DNA of 35,633 nt from Hymenobacter roseosalivarius DSM 11622. Its GTDB lineage: Bacteria > Bacteroidota > Bacteroidia > Cytophagales > Hymenobacteraceae. The first letter of the stretch is position 1; every line of letters begins with the position of its first letter. The notes under the pieces were generated by a model, which worked only from the letters and a program-made list of their open reading frames with translations, did no database searches and was not told where the DNA came from. The DNA is taken from positions 7 to 35,639 of the forward strand of contig NZ_FWWW01000103.1 of assembly GCF_900176135.1 (NCBI RefSeq), written 5' to 3'. Positions 16,587 through 24,317 of this stretch are shown here, piece after piece. The translations under genes and the position numbers were made by a program.

Positions 16587-18047
16587 CTAAACCTTCCTAT
16601 TTGCCTGCTCCCGCGCTATTCGCAGCTTGCTGTGCTTTTTGCCATACAAAAAGTAAATTACCAGCCCGGCCGCCAGCCACACGATCAGGCGCAGCCAGGT
16701 ATCGAAGGGCAAGGAAAACATCATGACCAGGCAGGTCAGAATACCCAAGATAGGTACTAAAGGCACCCAGGGCGTGCGGAAAGCACGCGGCGCGTCGGGC
16801 TGCTGCCGGCGCATAATCAGCACACCCAGGCACACCATCACGAAGGCCAGCAAGGTGCCGATACTGGTCATTTCGCCCACGACCTGAATGGGCACCAGGC
16901 CCGCGAAGGCGCTGATCAGGGCCGCCAGCAGGATGTTGGACTTGACGGGCGTGCGGAAGCGGGGATGAACTTCGGAGAAGATTTTGGGCAGTAAGCCGTC
17001 GCGCGACATGGAGAAGAACACCCGCGACTGGCCCAGCAGATCCACCAGAATAACCGAGGTATACCCAATCAGAATGGCCACGATAATGGCCTGGCTAAGC
17101 CAGGCGTAAGGCGTCTTCTCGATGGCTATGGCCACCGGCGCGGCGCTATTTTTGAACTCGGTGTAGTTGGCCAGGCCCGTCATGACGTGCCCAAACAGCA
17201 CGAAGAGCACTGTACACACCACCAGCGAGCCGATGATGCCGATGGGCATATCGCGCTGAGGATTTTTCGCTTCCTGGGCCATGGTGGCCACGATATCGAA
17301 GCCAATGAAGACGAAGAATATCACGCCCGCCCCACGCAGAATGCCGCTCAAACCGAACTCGCCGAACGTGCCGGTATTGGCCGGGATGTAGGGCTGATAA
17401 TTGGCCGGGTCGATGTACTGCCAGCCCAGGGCAATGAACACCAGCACCACCGACACCTTGAGGGCCACGATGGTCGCATTCACCCAGGCCGAGCCCTGCG
17501 TACCCCGAATCACGACGGCCGTAATAGCCACCACGATCAGAATGGCGGGCAGATTCACGATGCCGTGCACCAGGGAGCCATCGGCTAGGGTCGCCGTCTC
17601 GAAGGGCGACATAACCAGCTGGGCAGGAATGTGCAGGTCGTATTTAGCCAGAAACCGCGTCAGGTACTGCGACCAGCTGATGGCCACGGCCGCCGCGCCC
17701 ACCGAGTATTCGAGCACCAGATCCCAGCCGATAATCCAGGCAAACAGCTCGCCCAGGGTAGCATAGGAATAGGTGTAGGCCGAACCCGCCACGGGCACCA
17801 TGGAGGCAAACTCGGCGTAGCACAAGGCCGAAAACGCACAGCCGACGGCCGCCACCAGAAACGAGAGCGTAACGGCCGGCCCGGTATGATTGGCGGCCGC
17901 GATGCCGGTAAGCGAAAACAGGCCCGCCCCGATAATCACGCCTACCCCAATAGCGACCAAGTTGAAGGCACTCAGACTGCGCTTGAGGGTGTGGGTGCCG
18001 GTTTCGGCCGCCTCTTGGCGCAGCAGTTCAAGTGATTTTTTGAGCAT
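16587..18047 (-). CDS. APC-family amino acid permease (CAT/YfnA-like)
   Basis: Inner-membrane amino acid transporter of 486 residues with about 12 hydrophobic segments. The APC opening is clear: LKRSLSAFNLVAIGVGVIIGAGLFSLTGIAA, where GVGVIIGAGLF is the conserved substrate-binding unwound helix. IFFVFIGFDIVATMAQEAKNPQRDMPIGI is the typical TM6-7 region of the cationic amino acid transporter group. I chose the ATG at 18047 (MLKKSLELLRQ); the longer frame adds a phenylalanine-rich stretch that looks non-coding. The substrate cannot be read from sequence. A SAM-I riboswitch and a Cys-rich leader ORF lie upstream on the same strand, suggesting a methionine- or sulfur-related substrate if they control this gene. 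Confidence 0.9.
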   Translation of the reverse strand: MLKKSLELLRQEAAETGTHTLKRSLSAFNLVAIGVGVIIGAGLFSLTGIAAANHTGPAVTLSFLVAAVGCAFSALCYAEFASMVPVAGSAYTYSYATLGELFAWIIGWDLVLEYSVGAAAVAISWSQYLTRFLAKYDLHIPAQLVMSPFETATLADGSLVHGIVNLPAILIVVAITAVVIRGTQGSAWVNATIVALKVSVVLVFIALGWQYIDPANYQPYIPANTGTFGEFGLSGILRGAGVIFFVFIGFDIVATMAQEAKNPQRDMPIGIIGSLVVCTVLFVLFGHVMTGLANYTEFKNSAAPVAIAIEKTPYAWLSQAIIVAILIGYTSVILVDLLGQSRVFFSMSRDGLLPKIFSEVHPRFRTPVKSNILLAALISAFAGLVPIQVVGEMTSIGTLLAFVMVCLGVLIMRRQQPDAPRAFRTPWVPLVPILGILTCLVMMFSLPFDTWLRLIVWLAAGLVIYFLYGKKHSKLRIAREQANRKV

Positions 18048-18173
18048 AGAAGGAACACGAAGCGGCGCTTCGTGCTGGATAAAAAGAAAGAAAAAGAAAG
18101 AAATGGGGCCAGAGCCGTGAAGCAATCAGGCCGACGCGGCCAGCAACGCGAAGCAAGCTCCAGCTTTTAAATA

Positions 18174-18307
18174 AAGCAGTTCTCAAATCGGTGTACAGCC
18201 TGTCTCAGCAGGTGCGACCCCACCCCCAGCCCACACCGCTTGATGCGCGGAATCCGGTGGGGAGGGGCTGAGGGTGGGGTCCGCGTACACCAACTTGAGA
18301 ACTGCTT
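18174..18307. repeat. Nested palindromic element, family C
   Basis: Outer arms AAGCAGTTCTCAA...GTGTAC (18174-18196) and the reverse complement at 18285-18307 differ at two of 23 positions. Inside, GCGACCCCACCCCCAGCCC (from 18214) pairs imperfectly with GGGGCTGAGGGTGGGGTCCGC (to 18284). It is placed between the leader ORF and the permease and would fold strongly in that transcript. Confidence 0.88.
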
Positions 18308-18378
18308 AAACTGGCCACACTTCAGCCAAACCGGAGGCTGAAAATAGCGCAGAAAAGCCCCCCAGTGGCTACTTGCGG

Positions 18379-18408
18379 CCTCAGTTTGGCAATACCCGAA
18401 AACTGAGG
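18379..18408 (-). promoter_or_regulatory. Hairpin just after the Cys-rich leader ORF
   Basis: A perfect 9-base stem, CCTCAGTTT with AAACTGAGG, encloses a 12-base loop and begins 15 bases after the leader ORF stop on the minus strand. A second stem (TTCAGCC/GGCTGAA, 18321-18342) follows. The spacing resembles an attenuator, but no clear T tract follows the first stem. Confidence 0.5.
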
Positions 18409-18422
18409 AAAGTATCGAACGC

Positions 18423-18482
18423 TCAACAACAGCAACAACCTATGCCCAGACAAACAGCCGCGGCGCCGGTGGGGCGTAGCAT
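18423..18482 (-). CDS. Leader ORF ending in four cysteines
   Basis: A 19-codon ORF too short for usual gene finding. Its translation is MLRPTGAAAVCLGIGCCCC followed by TGA. Four consecutive Cys codons directly before the stop, plus one more Cys at position 11, are very unlikely by chance. It starts 50 bases downstream of the SAM-I aptamer on the same strand and ends just before a hairpin. This is the layout of a leader peptide where ribosome movement through Cys codons reports the supply of charged Cys-tRNA. The role is inferred; no homologue was searched. The downstream gene on this strand is the permease at 16587-18047. Confidence 0.65.
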   Translation of the reverse strand: MLRPTGAAAVCLGIGCCCC

Positions 18483-18531
18483 GGTGGCGAAGGAAAATGA
18501 AGCGGGTTGGAATTGAATGTTCACGGCAAGC

Positions 18532-18646
18532 TGTTTTTATATGGTCAGCAGTTACTTGCGCTGACCTCGGTTGGCACCGTTCCAGGGTTGCTGGGGGTTG
18601 CCGGCGTTTCGTCGAGCCTTTCTCTCCACGCCTCGGTATAAAAACA
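18532..18646 (-). promoter_or_regulatory. SAM-I (S-box) riboswitch
   Basis: On the minus strand a perfect 10-base P1 helix (TGTTTTTATA at 18646 with TATAAAAACA ending at 18532) encloses three helices. The core matches the S-box consensus: GGCGTGGAGAGA, GGCTCGACGAAACGCC and GGCAACC, then GGTGCCAACC. A P4-like hairpin GGTCAG...CTGACC sits just before P1 closes. GGCAACC and GGTGCCAA are the S-adenosylmethionine-binding hallmarks. Variation from consensus (GGCTC, GACGAA) keeps the pairing. It probably senses SAM and lowers expression when SAM is plentiful. It lies between EcsC and the permease, both on the same strand. Confidence 0.88.
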
Positions 18647-18674
18647 ATCCTTTGATCAGAAAGAATTGGGGCCG

Positions 18675-18707
18675 CAAAGGTAGACTGCCAGCGTGCGTAC
18701 TTGCAAA
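18675..18707 (-). promoter_or_regulatory. Promoter of the SAM-I leader
   Basis: On the minus strand TTTG (18707-18704), a 21-base spacer and TACCTTTG (18682-18675) match the Bacteroidota -33/-7 consensus TTTG-N17-23-TAnnTTTG. Transcription would begin about 20-30 bases before the riboswitch P1 helix. This is the best promoter match in the window. Confidence 0.8.
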
Positions 18708-18738
18708 TGCCGCTAATCTTTCTCTTTTGCCGCGTGGC

Positions 18739-19488
18739 TTAGCTGGCGCTGGGGGGCAAAATAGTGCCCGCCGGCACCAGCTGACGCAACCGGTAGCAGT
18801 TCATGGCCGTTTCGCCGAGCTGTTCGATGAGGCGATAGTTGGCCACCGCCCCCACCGCCGCCCCAATAACGGGCACCAGCTGAGCCAGCTTGGCCAGGTC
18901 AATGTAGTCGCGGTACTCCTGCTGGAAGGTGCGCCAGTCGAACTCGCTTACGTCGGTGGGCAGGGTGTGACGGTAGGCACCCCAATCGGCGATTCGGCGG
19001 TACACGTCATTGCGGGTGTGCTGACTGGAAAAGGCCAGCTGGAAGATATGCAGCAAATAAAGCCGCTCGGTGTAGTCGCGCACGTCGTGGCCGTAGAGGG
19101 CAGCCACGTCGAAGAGCAGCTTGAGCTTGAGACTCAGCAGCAGCGGAAAATCGGCCAGGCCCAGTAAAAAGCCCCCCGCGCCCGTCACGGCGCCTTCGGC
19201 CGACGCAGTATTGCGGTAGTAGCGGATGCGGGTGCGCACCGCCGTTTCCCGCTTCGCCCACGGCGCTTCCAGCAGCGGCTGGCGCGTGGTGTGCATCGAC
19301 CCAAACAACACCCCGCGCACCATCTGCCGAATAGCGGTGGTAATGGCCTCATGCACCCGCTCGGGCAGCAGCGCATTCAACCGAAGCTGTACCCGCCGCG
19401 TGAAGCGGTTCAGCAGCGAGGGCGACTTCTGCATCCGCTGTTGCCAGGCGCGAAGTTCGGTGAGGGCTTGTTGATCAGGAGAGTCCAT
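18739..19488 (-). CDS. EcsC family protein
   Basis: A 249-residue protein matching the EcsC family, named after the third gene of the Bacillus ecs operon; its biochemical role is not known. The central AEGAVTGAGGFLLGLADFPLLLSLKLKLLFDVAALYG is the hallmark hydrophobic Gly-rich segment, and the second hydrophobic patch LAQLVPVIGAAVGAVANYRLI lies near the C-terminus. These may insert in or associate with the membrane. No signal peptide is visible. The ATG at 19488 is well placed. Its stop is followed within about 35 bases by the promoter of the riboswitch leader, so it is probably not co-transcribed with the permease. A GGGGGGCAAA word overlaps its last codons. Confidence 0.85.
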   Translation of the reverse strand: MDSPDQQALTELRAWQQRMQKSPSLLNRFTRRVQLRLNALLPERVHEAITTAIRQMVRGVLFGSMHTTRQPLLEAPWAKRETAVRTRIRYYRNTASAEGAVTGAGGFLLGLADFPLLLSLKLKLLFDVAALYGHDVRDYTERLYLLHIFQLAFSSQHTRNDVYRRIADWGAYRHTLPTDVSEFDWRTFQQEYRDYIDLAKLAQLVPVIGAAVGAVANYRLIEQLGETAMNCYRLRQLVPAGTILPPSAS

Positions 19489-19555
19489 GTATGTAGTGGT
19501 AGTAATCTTATAATGAAACGTGAATCACATTTATAAGAGGCAGGCTAACCAAACT

Positions 19556-19978
19556 TTAAGAAAATAAGTCTTTCACCTGATTTGTGAACTCAACGTTTAC
19601 TTCATTTAATCCTGCAATTTGCTGCTGATTAGCACTTAAATTTTCTCCTAAGCTAGTCAACCGAAAAAGCCCCTTCCCTACGAGTTCTTTAGGATAAATA
19701 ACTCTTGATGCATAAGTTACTGAAGCCGCCAAGCCGGGAATTAATTCTTGATTTACTTTCTGGCTAAGTCGAGACCAAAACTGCTTGCTACTTGCCTCAA
19801 ACGGTACCTCGAACCACTCATTAGATTTATCCGCAAAAACGAGAAACCAATCATTATTCCATGGACCTGCGGTAGTTGTGAACTCGCCTACCACCTTCAG
19901 TTTGTCAATGTCTAGAGTCCACAAAAACTTTCCTGATTGCTCACATAGTATGCTGTTGTTCTCAATTGATAGTATCAT
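19556..19978 (-). CDS. Hypothetical protein, low-GC ORF
   Basis: A 140-residue ORF with no family I recognise. It begins MILSIENNSILCEQSGKFLWTLDIDKLK and contains WNNDWFLVFADKSNEWFEVPFE, which resembles a soluble beta-rich domain. No signal peptide or membrane segment is visible. Base use is clearly richer in A and T than in genes on both sides, with codons such as TTA, AAT and AAA common, which suggests recent transfer. It stands alone between EcsC and the sugar oxidoreductase. The full-length open frame and regular amino acid composition support a real gene, but weakly. Confidence 0.65.
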   Translation of the reverse strand: MILSIENNSILCEQSGKFLWTLDIDKLKVVGEFTTTAGPWNNDWFLVFADKSNEWFEVPFEASSKQFWSRLSQKVNQELIPGLAASVTYASRVIYPKELVGKGLFRLTSLGENLSANQQQIAGLNEVNVEFTNQVKDLFS

Positions 19979-20012
19979 CCATTAAACTGCTTAAAACCAA
20001 ATACAACTGTTT

Positions 20013-21056
20013 TTACTTCATCTTATAAATCTGCTCAATAATCTCCACCACCTTCACTCCTTGCCGCGCATTCGTTTCAACTGAGCTCCCGCTTCTAACC
20101 GCATCGACAACCTCCGCAATTGCCTGTACATGATTAGCCGCGCTGCCCTGATAGAAGCCGTAGTGATTGGCAGGATTAGTAGGCAGCAGCGGCGGGCACT
20201 CGTAGTCACGGATGTGGCAGTGCTCCACTTTATCCATGTACTGTCCACCTATGCGCAGGCTGCCGTGCTCGCCAATGACGGTGAGGCTGCTTTCCAGGTT
20301 GCGGTCCCAGACGGCGGTGCTGTAGTGCAGGGTGCCGTTGCCGCCGCCCACTAAGTCGAAAGTGATGAGGCCGCTGTCTTCGAACTCGGTGAGGTGCTGG
20401 TGATTGAAATCGTGGAAGCGGGCTTGCAGGTTGGTAACGTCGCCAAAAACCCAATACAGCAAATCGATGAAGTGGCTGAACTGGGTGAAGAGCGTGCCGC
20501 CATCCTGGGCGCGGGTGCCGCGCCAGTCGCCGGGGCGGTAGTAGCGGGCGTCGCGGTTCCAGAAGCAATTGATCTGGACCATAAAAATGCCCCCCAGCCG
20601 GTTTTCTTCCATCACCTGCTTCAGCCAAACGGCCGGCGGCGAGTAGCGGTTCTGCATTACCCCGAATACCAGCCGATCAGCCTGCGCGGCCGTAGCCAGA
20701 ATCTGCTCGGCATCGGCGGTGCGCAGGGCCAGCGGCTTCTCGACCAGCACATGCAAGCCGCTTTGTAAACCGGCAATGGCCTGGGAGGCGTGCAGATAGT
20801 TGGGCGTGGCCACGGTGAGCACATCGGCGGCGGGGCCGTGGGTAAGGTAGTCTTCGAGCGAGGTAAAGAAGGACACCCCAGCAAACTCGGCGGCCAGCTC
20901 CGGGCCCAGCTCCGCCCGCGTATCAATCAAGGCGGTAAGCTGCGCGCCGGGTTGGCGCTGCACCAGCGCGGCGTGGCGGCGGCCAATGTGCCCGACCCCG
21001 CAAATGGCAAAGCGAACCGCCGGCTGGCCAGCCTCAGCGGGTAACGATATACTCAT
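20013..21056 (-). CDS. Gfo/Idh/MocA-family sugar oxidoreductase
   Basis: NAD-dependent sugar dehydrogenase of 347 residues. The Rossmann motif FAICGVGHIGRRHAALV is at the N-terminus, and the family signature HVLVEKPLALRTADAEQI supplies the catalytic-region EKP. The C-terminal alpha/beta domain (GGTLFTQFSHFIDLLYWVFGDV) carries the conserved His. I chose the ATG at 21056 (MSISLPAE); the longer frame overlaps the aminotransferase. Its ATG overlaps the aminotransferase TGA by four bases (ATGA at 21056-21053), so the two are translationally coupled. A nucleotide-sugar 3-oxidase acting with the aminotransferase, as in WlbA/WbpB-type pathways, is the likely role; the exact sugar is not visible. Confidence 0.88.
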   Translation of the reverse strand: MSISLPAEAGQPAVRFAICGVGHIGRRHAALVQRQPGAQLTALIDTRAELGPELAAEFAGVSFFTSLEDYLTHGPAADVLTVATPNYLHASQAIAGLQSGLHVLVEKPLALRTADAEQILATAAQADRLVFGVMQNRYSPPAVWLKQVMEENRLGGIFMVQINCFWNRDARYYRPGDWRGTRAQDGGTLFTQFSHFIDLLYWVFGDVTNLQARFHDFNHQHLTEFEDSGLITFDLVGGGNGTLHYSTAVWDRNLESSLTVIGEHGSLRIGGQYMDKVEHCHIRDYECPPLLPTNPANHYGFYQGSAANHVQAIAEVVDAVRSGSSVETNARQGVKVVEIIEQIYKMK

Positions 21057-22222
21057 GCAACAGCGCGGATAAGAGCAAAAAAGTCCCGAATAGTAGTAGT
21101 GATATAGTCTAGCTGGGCCTCGGGCAGCAGCGGATGAATGGGCAACGACAGCACCGTGCGGCACAGCTCTTCCGCCACCGGAAACTGCCCGGCCGGGTAG
21201 CCAAGGTAGGCATAGGCGGGCTGCAAGTGCACCGGCACCGGATAATACACCATGCTCGGGACGCCGCGCTGGCGCAAATACTCCTGGAGCTGGTCGCGCT
21301 GCGGGGCAGTTGAAAGGGTAAGCGTGTACTGATGAAATACGTGGCTGCTCTGCGGGTCGCGGTGCGGGAGGCGGAGGCCGGAAACGCCCCCCAGGGCGGC
21401 GTCGTAGCGGGCGGCGATGCGCTGGCGGGCAGCGGTCCAGGCGGGCAGGTGGGGCAGCTTCAAACTCAAGACCGCTGCCTGCAGGGTATCGAGGCGGGAA
21501 TTGAGGCCGACGTGCTGATGGTGGTACTTGCGGGTCTGGCCGTGGTTGGCGAGCTGGCCCAGGGTGGCGGCGCGGGCCGCGTCGCGGGTGAAGAGGGCGC
21601 CACCATCGCCGAGGGCGCCGAGGTTTTTGGCTGGAAAAAAGGACGTAGTGCCCACCTCGCCCACCGTGCCCGCGAACATCTCCAGGCCATCGGCGAAACG
21701 ATAGGTAGCGCCGATGGCCTGGGCACTATCCTCGATTAGTGGAATAGCGTGTTGGGTTGAAATCTGCTTCAATGCCTCCAGATCGGCGCATTGCCCAAAC
21801 AGATGCACGGCCAGGATGGCCCCCGTGCGCGGCGTGATGGCCGCCTCCACGGCCACCGGATCGAGACCGAAAGTGGTGGGCAGGACGTCCACGAATACGG
21901 GGCACAAACCCAGCAGGGCGGCGGCTTCGGCGGTGGCCACGTAGGTGAAGGCGGGCACGATGACTTCGGCTTGGGGGGGCAGATTCAGGCTCATCAAAGC
22001 CAGCTGGAGGGCGTCCGTGCCGTTGGCGCAGGGAATGACGTGCGGGTCGCCAAGGCAGGCGCTCAGCTCCTGGGCGAAGGCCGCTACGGCCGGACCGTTG
22101 ATAAACTCTGCTTCCCACAGCACGGCGCGCAGCGTGTCATCGAGGGCGGGCTGGAGGGCGGCGTGCTGAGCTGCCAGATCCAGCAGACGAATAGGTGCGG
22201 GCGGCACAAGAGCGGTAGGCAA
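21053..22222 (-). CDS. DegT/DnrJ/EryC1-family sugar aminotransferase
   Basis: PLP-dependent aminotransferase of about 389 residues that probably aminates the 3-keto sugar made by the coupled oxidoreductase. Motifs include VIPCANGTDALQLAL (cofactor phosphate site), EDSAQAIGATYRF, and TSFFPAKNLGALGDGGA with the Schiff-base Lys, as in WbpE/WlbC and 3-amino sugar enzymes. HHQHVGLNSRLDTLQAAVL is also diagnostic. The ATG at 22351 lies upstream of a promoter element (TATATTTG, 22263-22256) and its first 43 residues look non-coding, so I prefer TTG at 22222; GTG at 22207 is an alternative. It precedes the oxidoreductase and overlaps it by four bases. Confidence 0.85.
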   Translation of the reverse strand: MPTALVPPAPIRLLDLAAQHAALQPALDDTLRAVLWEAEFINGPAVAAFAQELSACLGDPHVIPCANGTDALQLALMSLNLPPQAEVIVPAFTYVATAEAAALLGLCPVFVDVLPTTFGLDPVAVEAAITPRTGAILAVHLFGQCADLEALKQISTQHAIPLIEDSAQAIGATYRFADGLEMFAGTVGEVGTTSFFPAKNLGALGDGGALFTRDAARAATLGQLANHGQTRKYHHQHVGLNSRLDTLQAAVLSLKLPHLPAWTAARQRIAARYDAALGGVSGLRLPHRDPQSSHVFHQYTLTLSTAPQRDQLQEYLRQRGVPSMVYYPVPVHLQPAYAYLGYPAGQFPVAEELCRTVLSLPIHPLLPEAQLDYITTTIRDFFALIRAVA

Positions 22223-22255
22223 CGGGCAGGCGGATGAAGTATGGGCGCTAAGCAC

Positions 22256-22263
22256 CAAATATA
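22256..22263 (-). promoter_or_regulatory. -7 promoter element of the aminotransferase operon
   Basis: TATATTTG on the minus strand is a full match to TAnnTTTG, 33 bases before the proposed TTG start at 22222. It places the transcript start downstream of the in-frame ATG at 22351. Confidence 0.55.
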
Positions 22264-22386
22264 AGTGCAACGCTTCAACTAGCAGCCCACGGCGGGCGCA
22301 ACCCCTACCCTTACGCCTGCGTTTAGCCAAGCAGGGATCAGGCTTCCACACTGATCATTCCTCACCAGAACTAACACCTTACTGCC

Positions 22387-23280
22387 ATGATTAAAAACCG
22401 AATAACCATGCATACCCTGGCGCTGCTGCTGCTGGCCAGTGGCTTTACCCTCACGCAAACCAGTTGTTCGCGGGCGGAAAAAGCAGAGGTGTCGCAGGAA
22501 AGCGACCAGGCCTATAACGACTTCAAGACCTTTGTGTCAGAATCTGAGACGAAAGCGCAGGCTGCCGGCAATCAGGTTGAAGCCGACTACGAGCGCGAAA
22601 CCACGCAGATGAAGACCGATTACGACTCCAAGGTAGCGGCCGTAGACCAATATGCCGATCAGTATGATGAGCCGCGACGTCAGGAGATTGAGCAGCTCCG
22701 GACCCGCTACACCACCGCCTACGACCAGCGCGACCAAGCCTGGCGCAACAAAAGCATGACCACTGGGGGCACCATGAAGATGGGCAAGTACTACAAGCCC
22801 ACCAGCCCGGCTGCACAGCTGACTGCCGCCAACGCGCGTCAGACGTACGAGAACTTTACGCAGATGATCAAGCAGAATGAGGACCGCTACGACATCGACG
22901 ATTGGCGCAATATCAATGCCGAGTGGCGGGCTATGGATGAGGCCTACGATGCCGTAAAAGGCGATATCAGCGCAAATAATCTGGCCGCCATTCAGAAGGA
23001 AAAGCTGAAGTATGCTGCCTTCAAGTCGTATGACAAAACCGAAGCCCGCGTAGCGCAGGGTGCCGATGCCGTGAGTGGCGAGGCTCGCGAGGTGAAAGCC
23101 GAAACTGCTGATGAGCGCAGCAAAGTAGGCCAGGCCGTCAGCAACACCGCCTCCGATGTAAAAGAGACCGGTAAAGATGTTGGTAAGGGTGCCGCCAAGG
23201 TAGGCAAGAAAGTAGGCAGCGCCGTGAAAGGTGCCTACAAAGAAGTGAAGTCGGAAGTTAAAAATACCGATAAGGACTAA
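22387..23280 (+). CDS. Putative lipoprotein with LEA-like tail
   Basis: A 297-residue exported protein of unknown function. The N-terminus (MIKNRITMHTLALLLLASGF) is a signal peptide, followed by a Cys in QTSC that could be a lipidation site, though the -3 residue is unusual. The mature part is highly charged and helical (ETKAQAAGNQVEADYERE). The C-terminal 75 residues are Lys/Ala/Gly/Val-rich repeats (KETGKDVGKGAAKVGKKVG) reminiscent of LEA-type or YtxH/CsbD-like stress proteins. It is divergent from the aminotransferase operon and ends at a strong terminator, so it is likely monocistronic. A role in envelope stress is only a guess. Confidence 0.85.
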   Translation: MIKNRITMHTLALLLLASGFTLTQTSCSRAEKAEVSQESDQAYNDFKTFVSESETKAQAAGNQVEADYERETTQMKTDYDSKVAAVDQYADQYDEPRRQEIEQLRTRYTTAYDQRDQAWRNKSMTTGGTMKMGKYYKPTSPAAQLTAANARQTYENFTQMIKQNEDRYDIDDWRNINAEWRAMDEAYDAVKGDISANNLAAIQKEKLKYAAFKSYDKTEARVAQGADAVSGEAREVKAETADERSKVGQAVSNTASDVKETGKDVGKGAAKVGKKVGSAVKGAYKEVKSEVKNTDKD

Positions 23281-23302
23281 GCATCTCTTTCAGATTCTAA
23301 CT

Positions 23303-23338
23303 TAAAAAGCCCCCCGGAACTTATCTGGGGGCTTTTTT
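23303..23338. terminator. Terminator after the lipoprotein gene
   Basis: AAAAAGCCCCC and GGGGGCTTTTTT form an 11-base stem around a short spacer, with a T tract on the plus strand and an A tract on the other. It lies between the convergent lipoprotein and GT2 genes. Confidence 0.92.
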
Positions 23339-23355
23339 GGTAATCAATCAGCGGT

Positions 23356-24255
23356 TTACTGCTCTAAGGCCCGCAGCGCCCAGAGCAGCTTCAGGATATC
23401 CAGGTTTCGCAGCTTCGGCTTCCTGCCTAGTAATTGACGCCGAAGCAGCGGCTCCGCCGGACTCAGCGCTGCACTCGTGGCCGTGCCTAAGCCGAGGCCC
23501 CGCAGGCGCAAGGCCGCACGCAGCAGTTTGGTATCGGCACCTAAGCCCTCCCTGCGGTACAGATGCACCAGGTTCTGAACGGCCTGGCGCGAGTTGAGCA
23601 GGAAAGCCTCACCAGCCTCCAGCCCATCGTGCAGCACTGGGTTGTCCAGATGCAGTACGGCAATGCCCGCGGCTTCTAGGTGCCAGCCAAATTTAGTGTC
23701 CTCATGCCCATAGCGCGTGAGGCTTTCATCCAGTTTTACCTCGCTGAATACTTCCGCTCGCAGCAATACATTTTTGAGCTTGAACTGAGCATGAGGCTTC
23801 CGCTGGCGCACCGCTGCCGAAAAAGCCTCCCGGCGGCGTCCGTAGTACCAGCGCAAGTAAGTGGCTGCATCGGCAGGCGACGATGTGGCATACGTGGTGC
23901 CACCTATCAGCACGGGGGCCGACGCTTGGACCGCGGCCGCGGCGTAGCGGGTTAAAAAGCGAGTGTCGAGCAGGCTTACGTTGTTATCAAGCAGCAAGAA
24001 CCACGGCTGATGCGCGCTGGCAGCCAAGCAATTACGCACGGCGGCGCGCCCGATGTTGTGGAGCAATTCCTGATATGTTACCTGGGGCAAATCGGCTAAC
24101 GGTCGGTTGAGCAGCCGGTAGCGTTCCTCAGAGCCGTCATCCAGACAAATAATCTCAACTGGTCCGCCCCATTCCGCCGCCTGCTCCGCTAATGACCGTA
24201 CCAGGCTGGTGACGTCGCGGTTATAAACAGGAATCAGAATGGACAGACCGAGCAC
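23356..24255 (-). CDS. GT2-family glycosyltransferase
   Basis: A 299-residue GT-A-fold glycosyltransferase of family 2. LSILIPVYNRDVTSLVRSL opens the nucleotide-binding domain, EIICLDDGSEE follows, and HNIGRAAVRNCLAA precedes the metal site. The acceptor region RYGHEDTKFGWHLEAAG contains the ED base motif. At the usual DxD position the protein reads LLLDNNVSLLD, so the second Asp is missing, which could alter metal binding. A TAA stop lies a few codons upstream in frame, leaving GTG at 24255 as the likely start. It converges on the lipoprotein gene and could act on the same glycan as the sugar genes beside it; substrates are unknown. Confidence 0.85.
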   Translation of the reverse strand: MLGLSILIPVYNRDVTSLVRSLAEQAAEWGGPVEIICLDDGSEERYRLLNRPLADLPQVTYQELLHNIGRAAVRNCLAASAHQPWFLLLDNNVSLLDTRFLTRYAAAAVQASAPVLIGGTTYATSSPADAATYLRWYYGRRREAFSAAVRQRKPHAQFKLKNVLLRAEVFSEVKLDESLTRYGHEDTKFGWHLEAAGIAVLHLDNPVLHDGLEAGEAFLLNSRQAVQNLVHLYRREGLGADTKLLRAALRLRGLGLGTATSAALSPAEPLLRRQLLGRKPKLRNLDILKLLWALRALEQ

Positions 24256-24267
24256 CCGCGTTGCTTA

Positions 24268-24310
24268 ATTAACAATGAGCAAATTTGGCCATTGTTCATT
24301 GTTCATTGCT
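24268..24310. repeat. Short AT-rich repeat between GT2 gene and ftsE
   Basis: Direct copies of ATTGTTC and an inverted AACAATGA/TCATTGTT pair fill the gap of about 60 bases. This may be an intergenic repeat remnant. Confidence 0.4.
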
Positions 24311-24317
24311 ACAAGCG

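Noticed and set aside
16164..16760. 198-codon plus-strand frame after the flippase
   Set aside because: It runs through a palindromic element, a terminator and the antisense of the permease.
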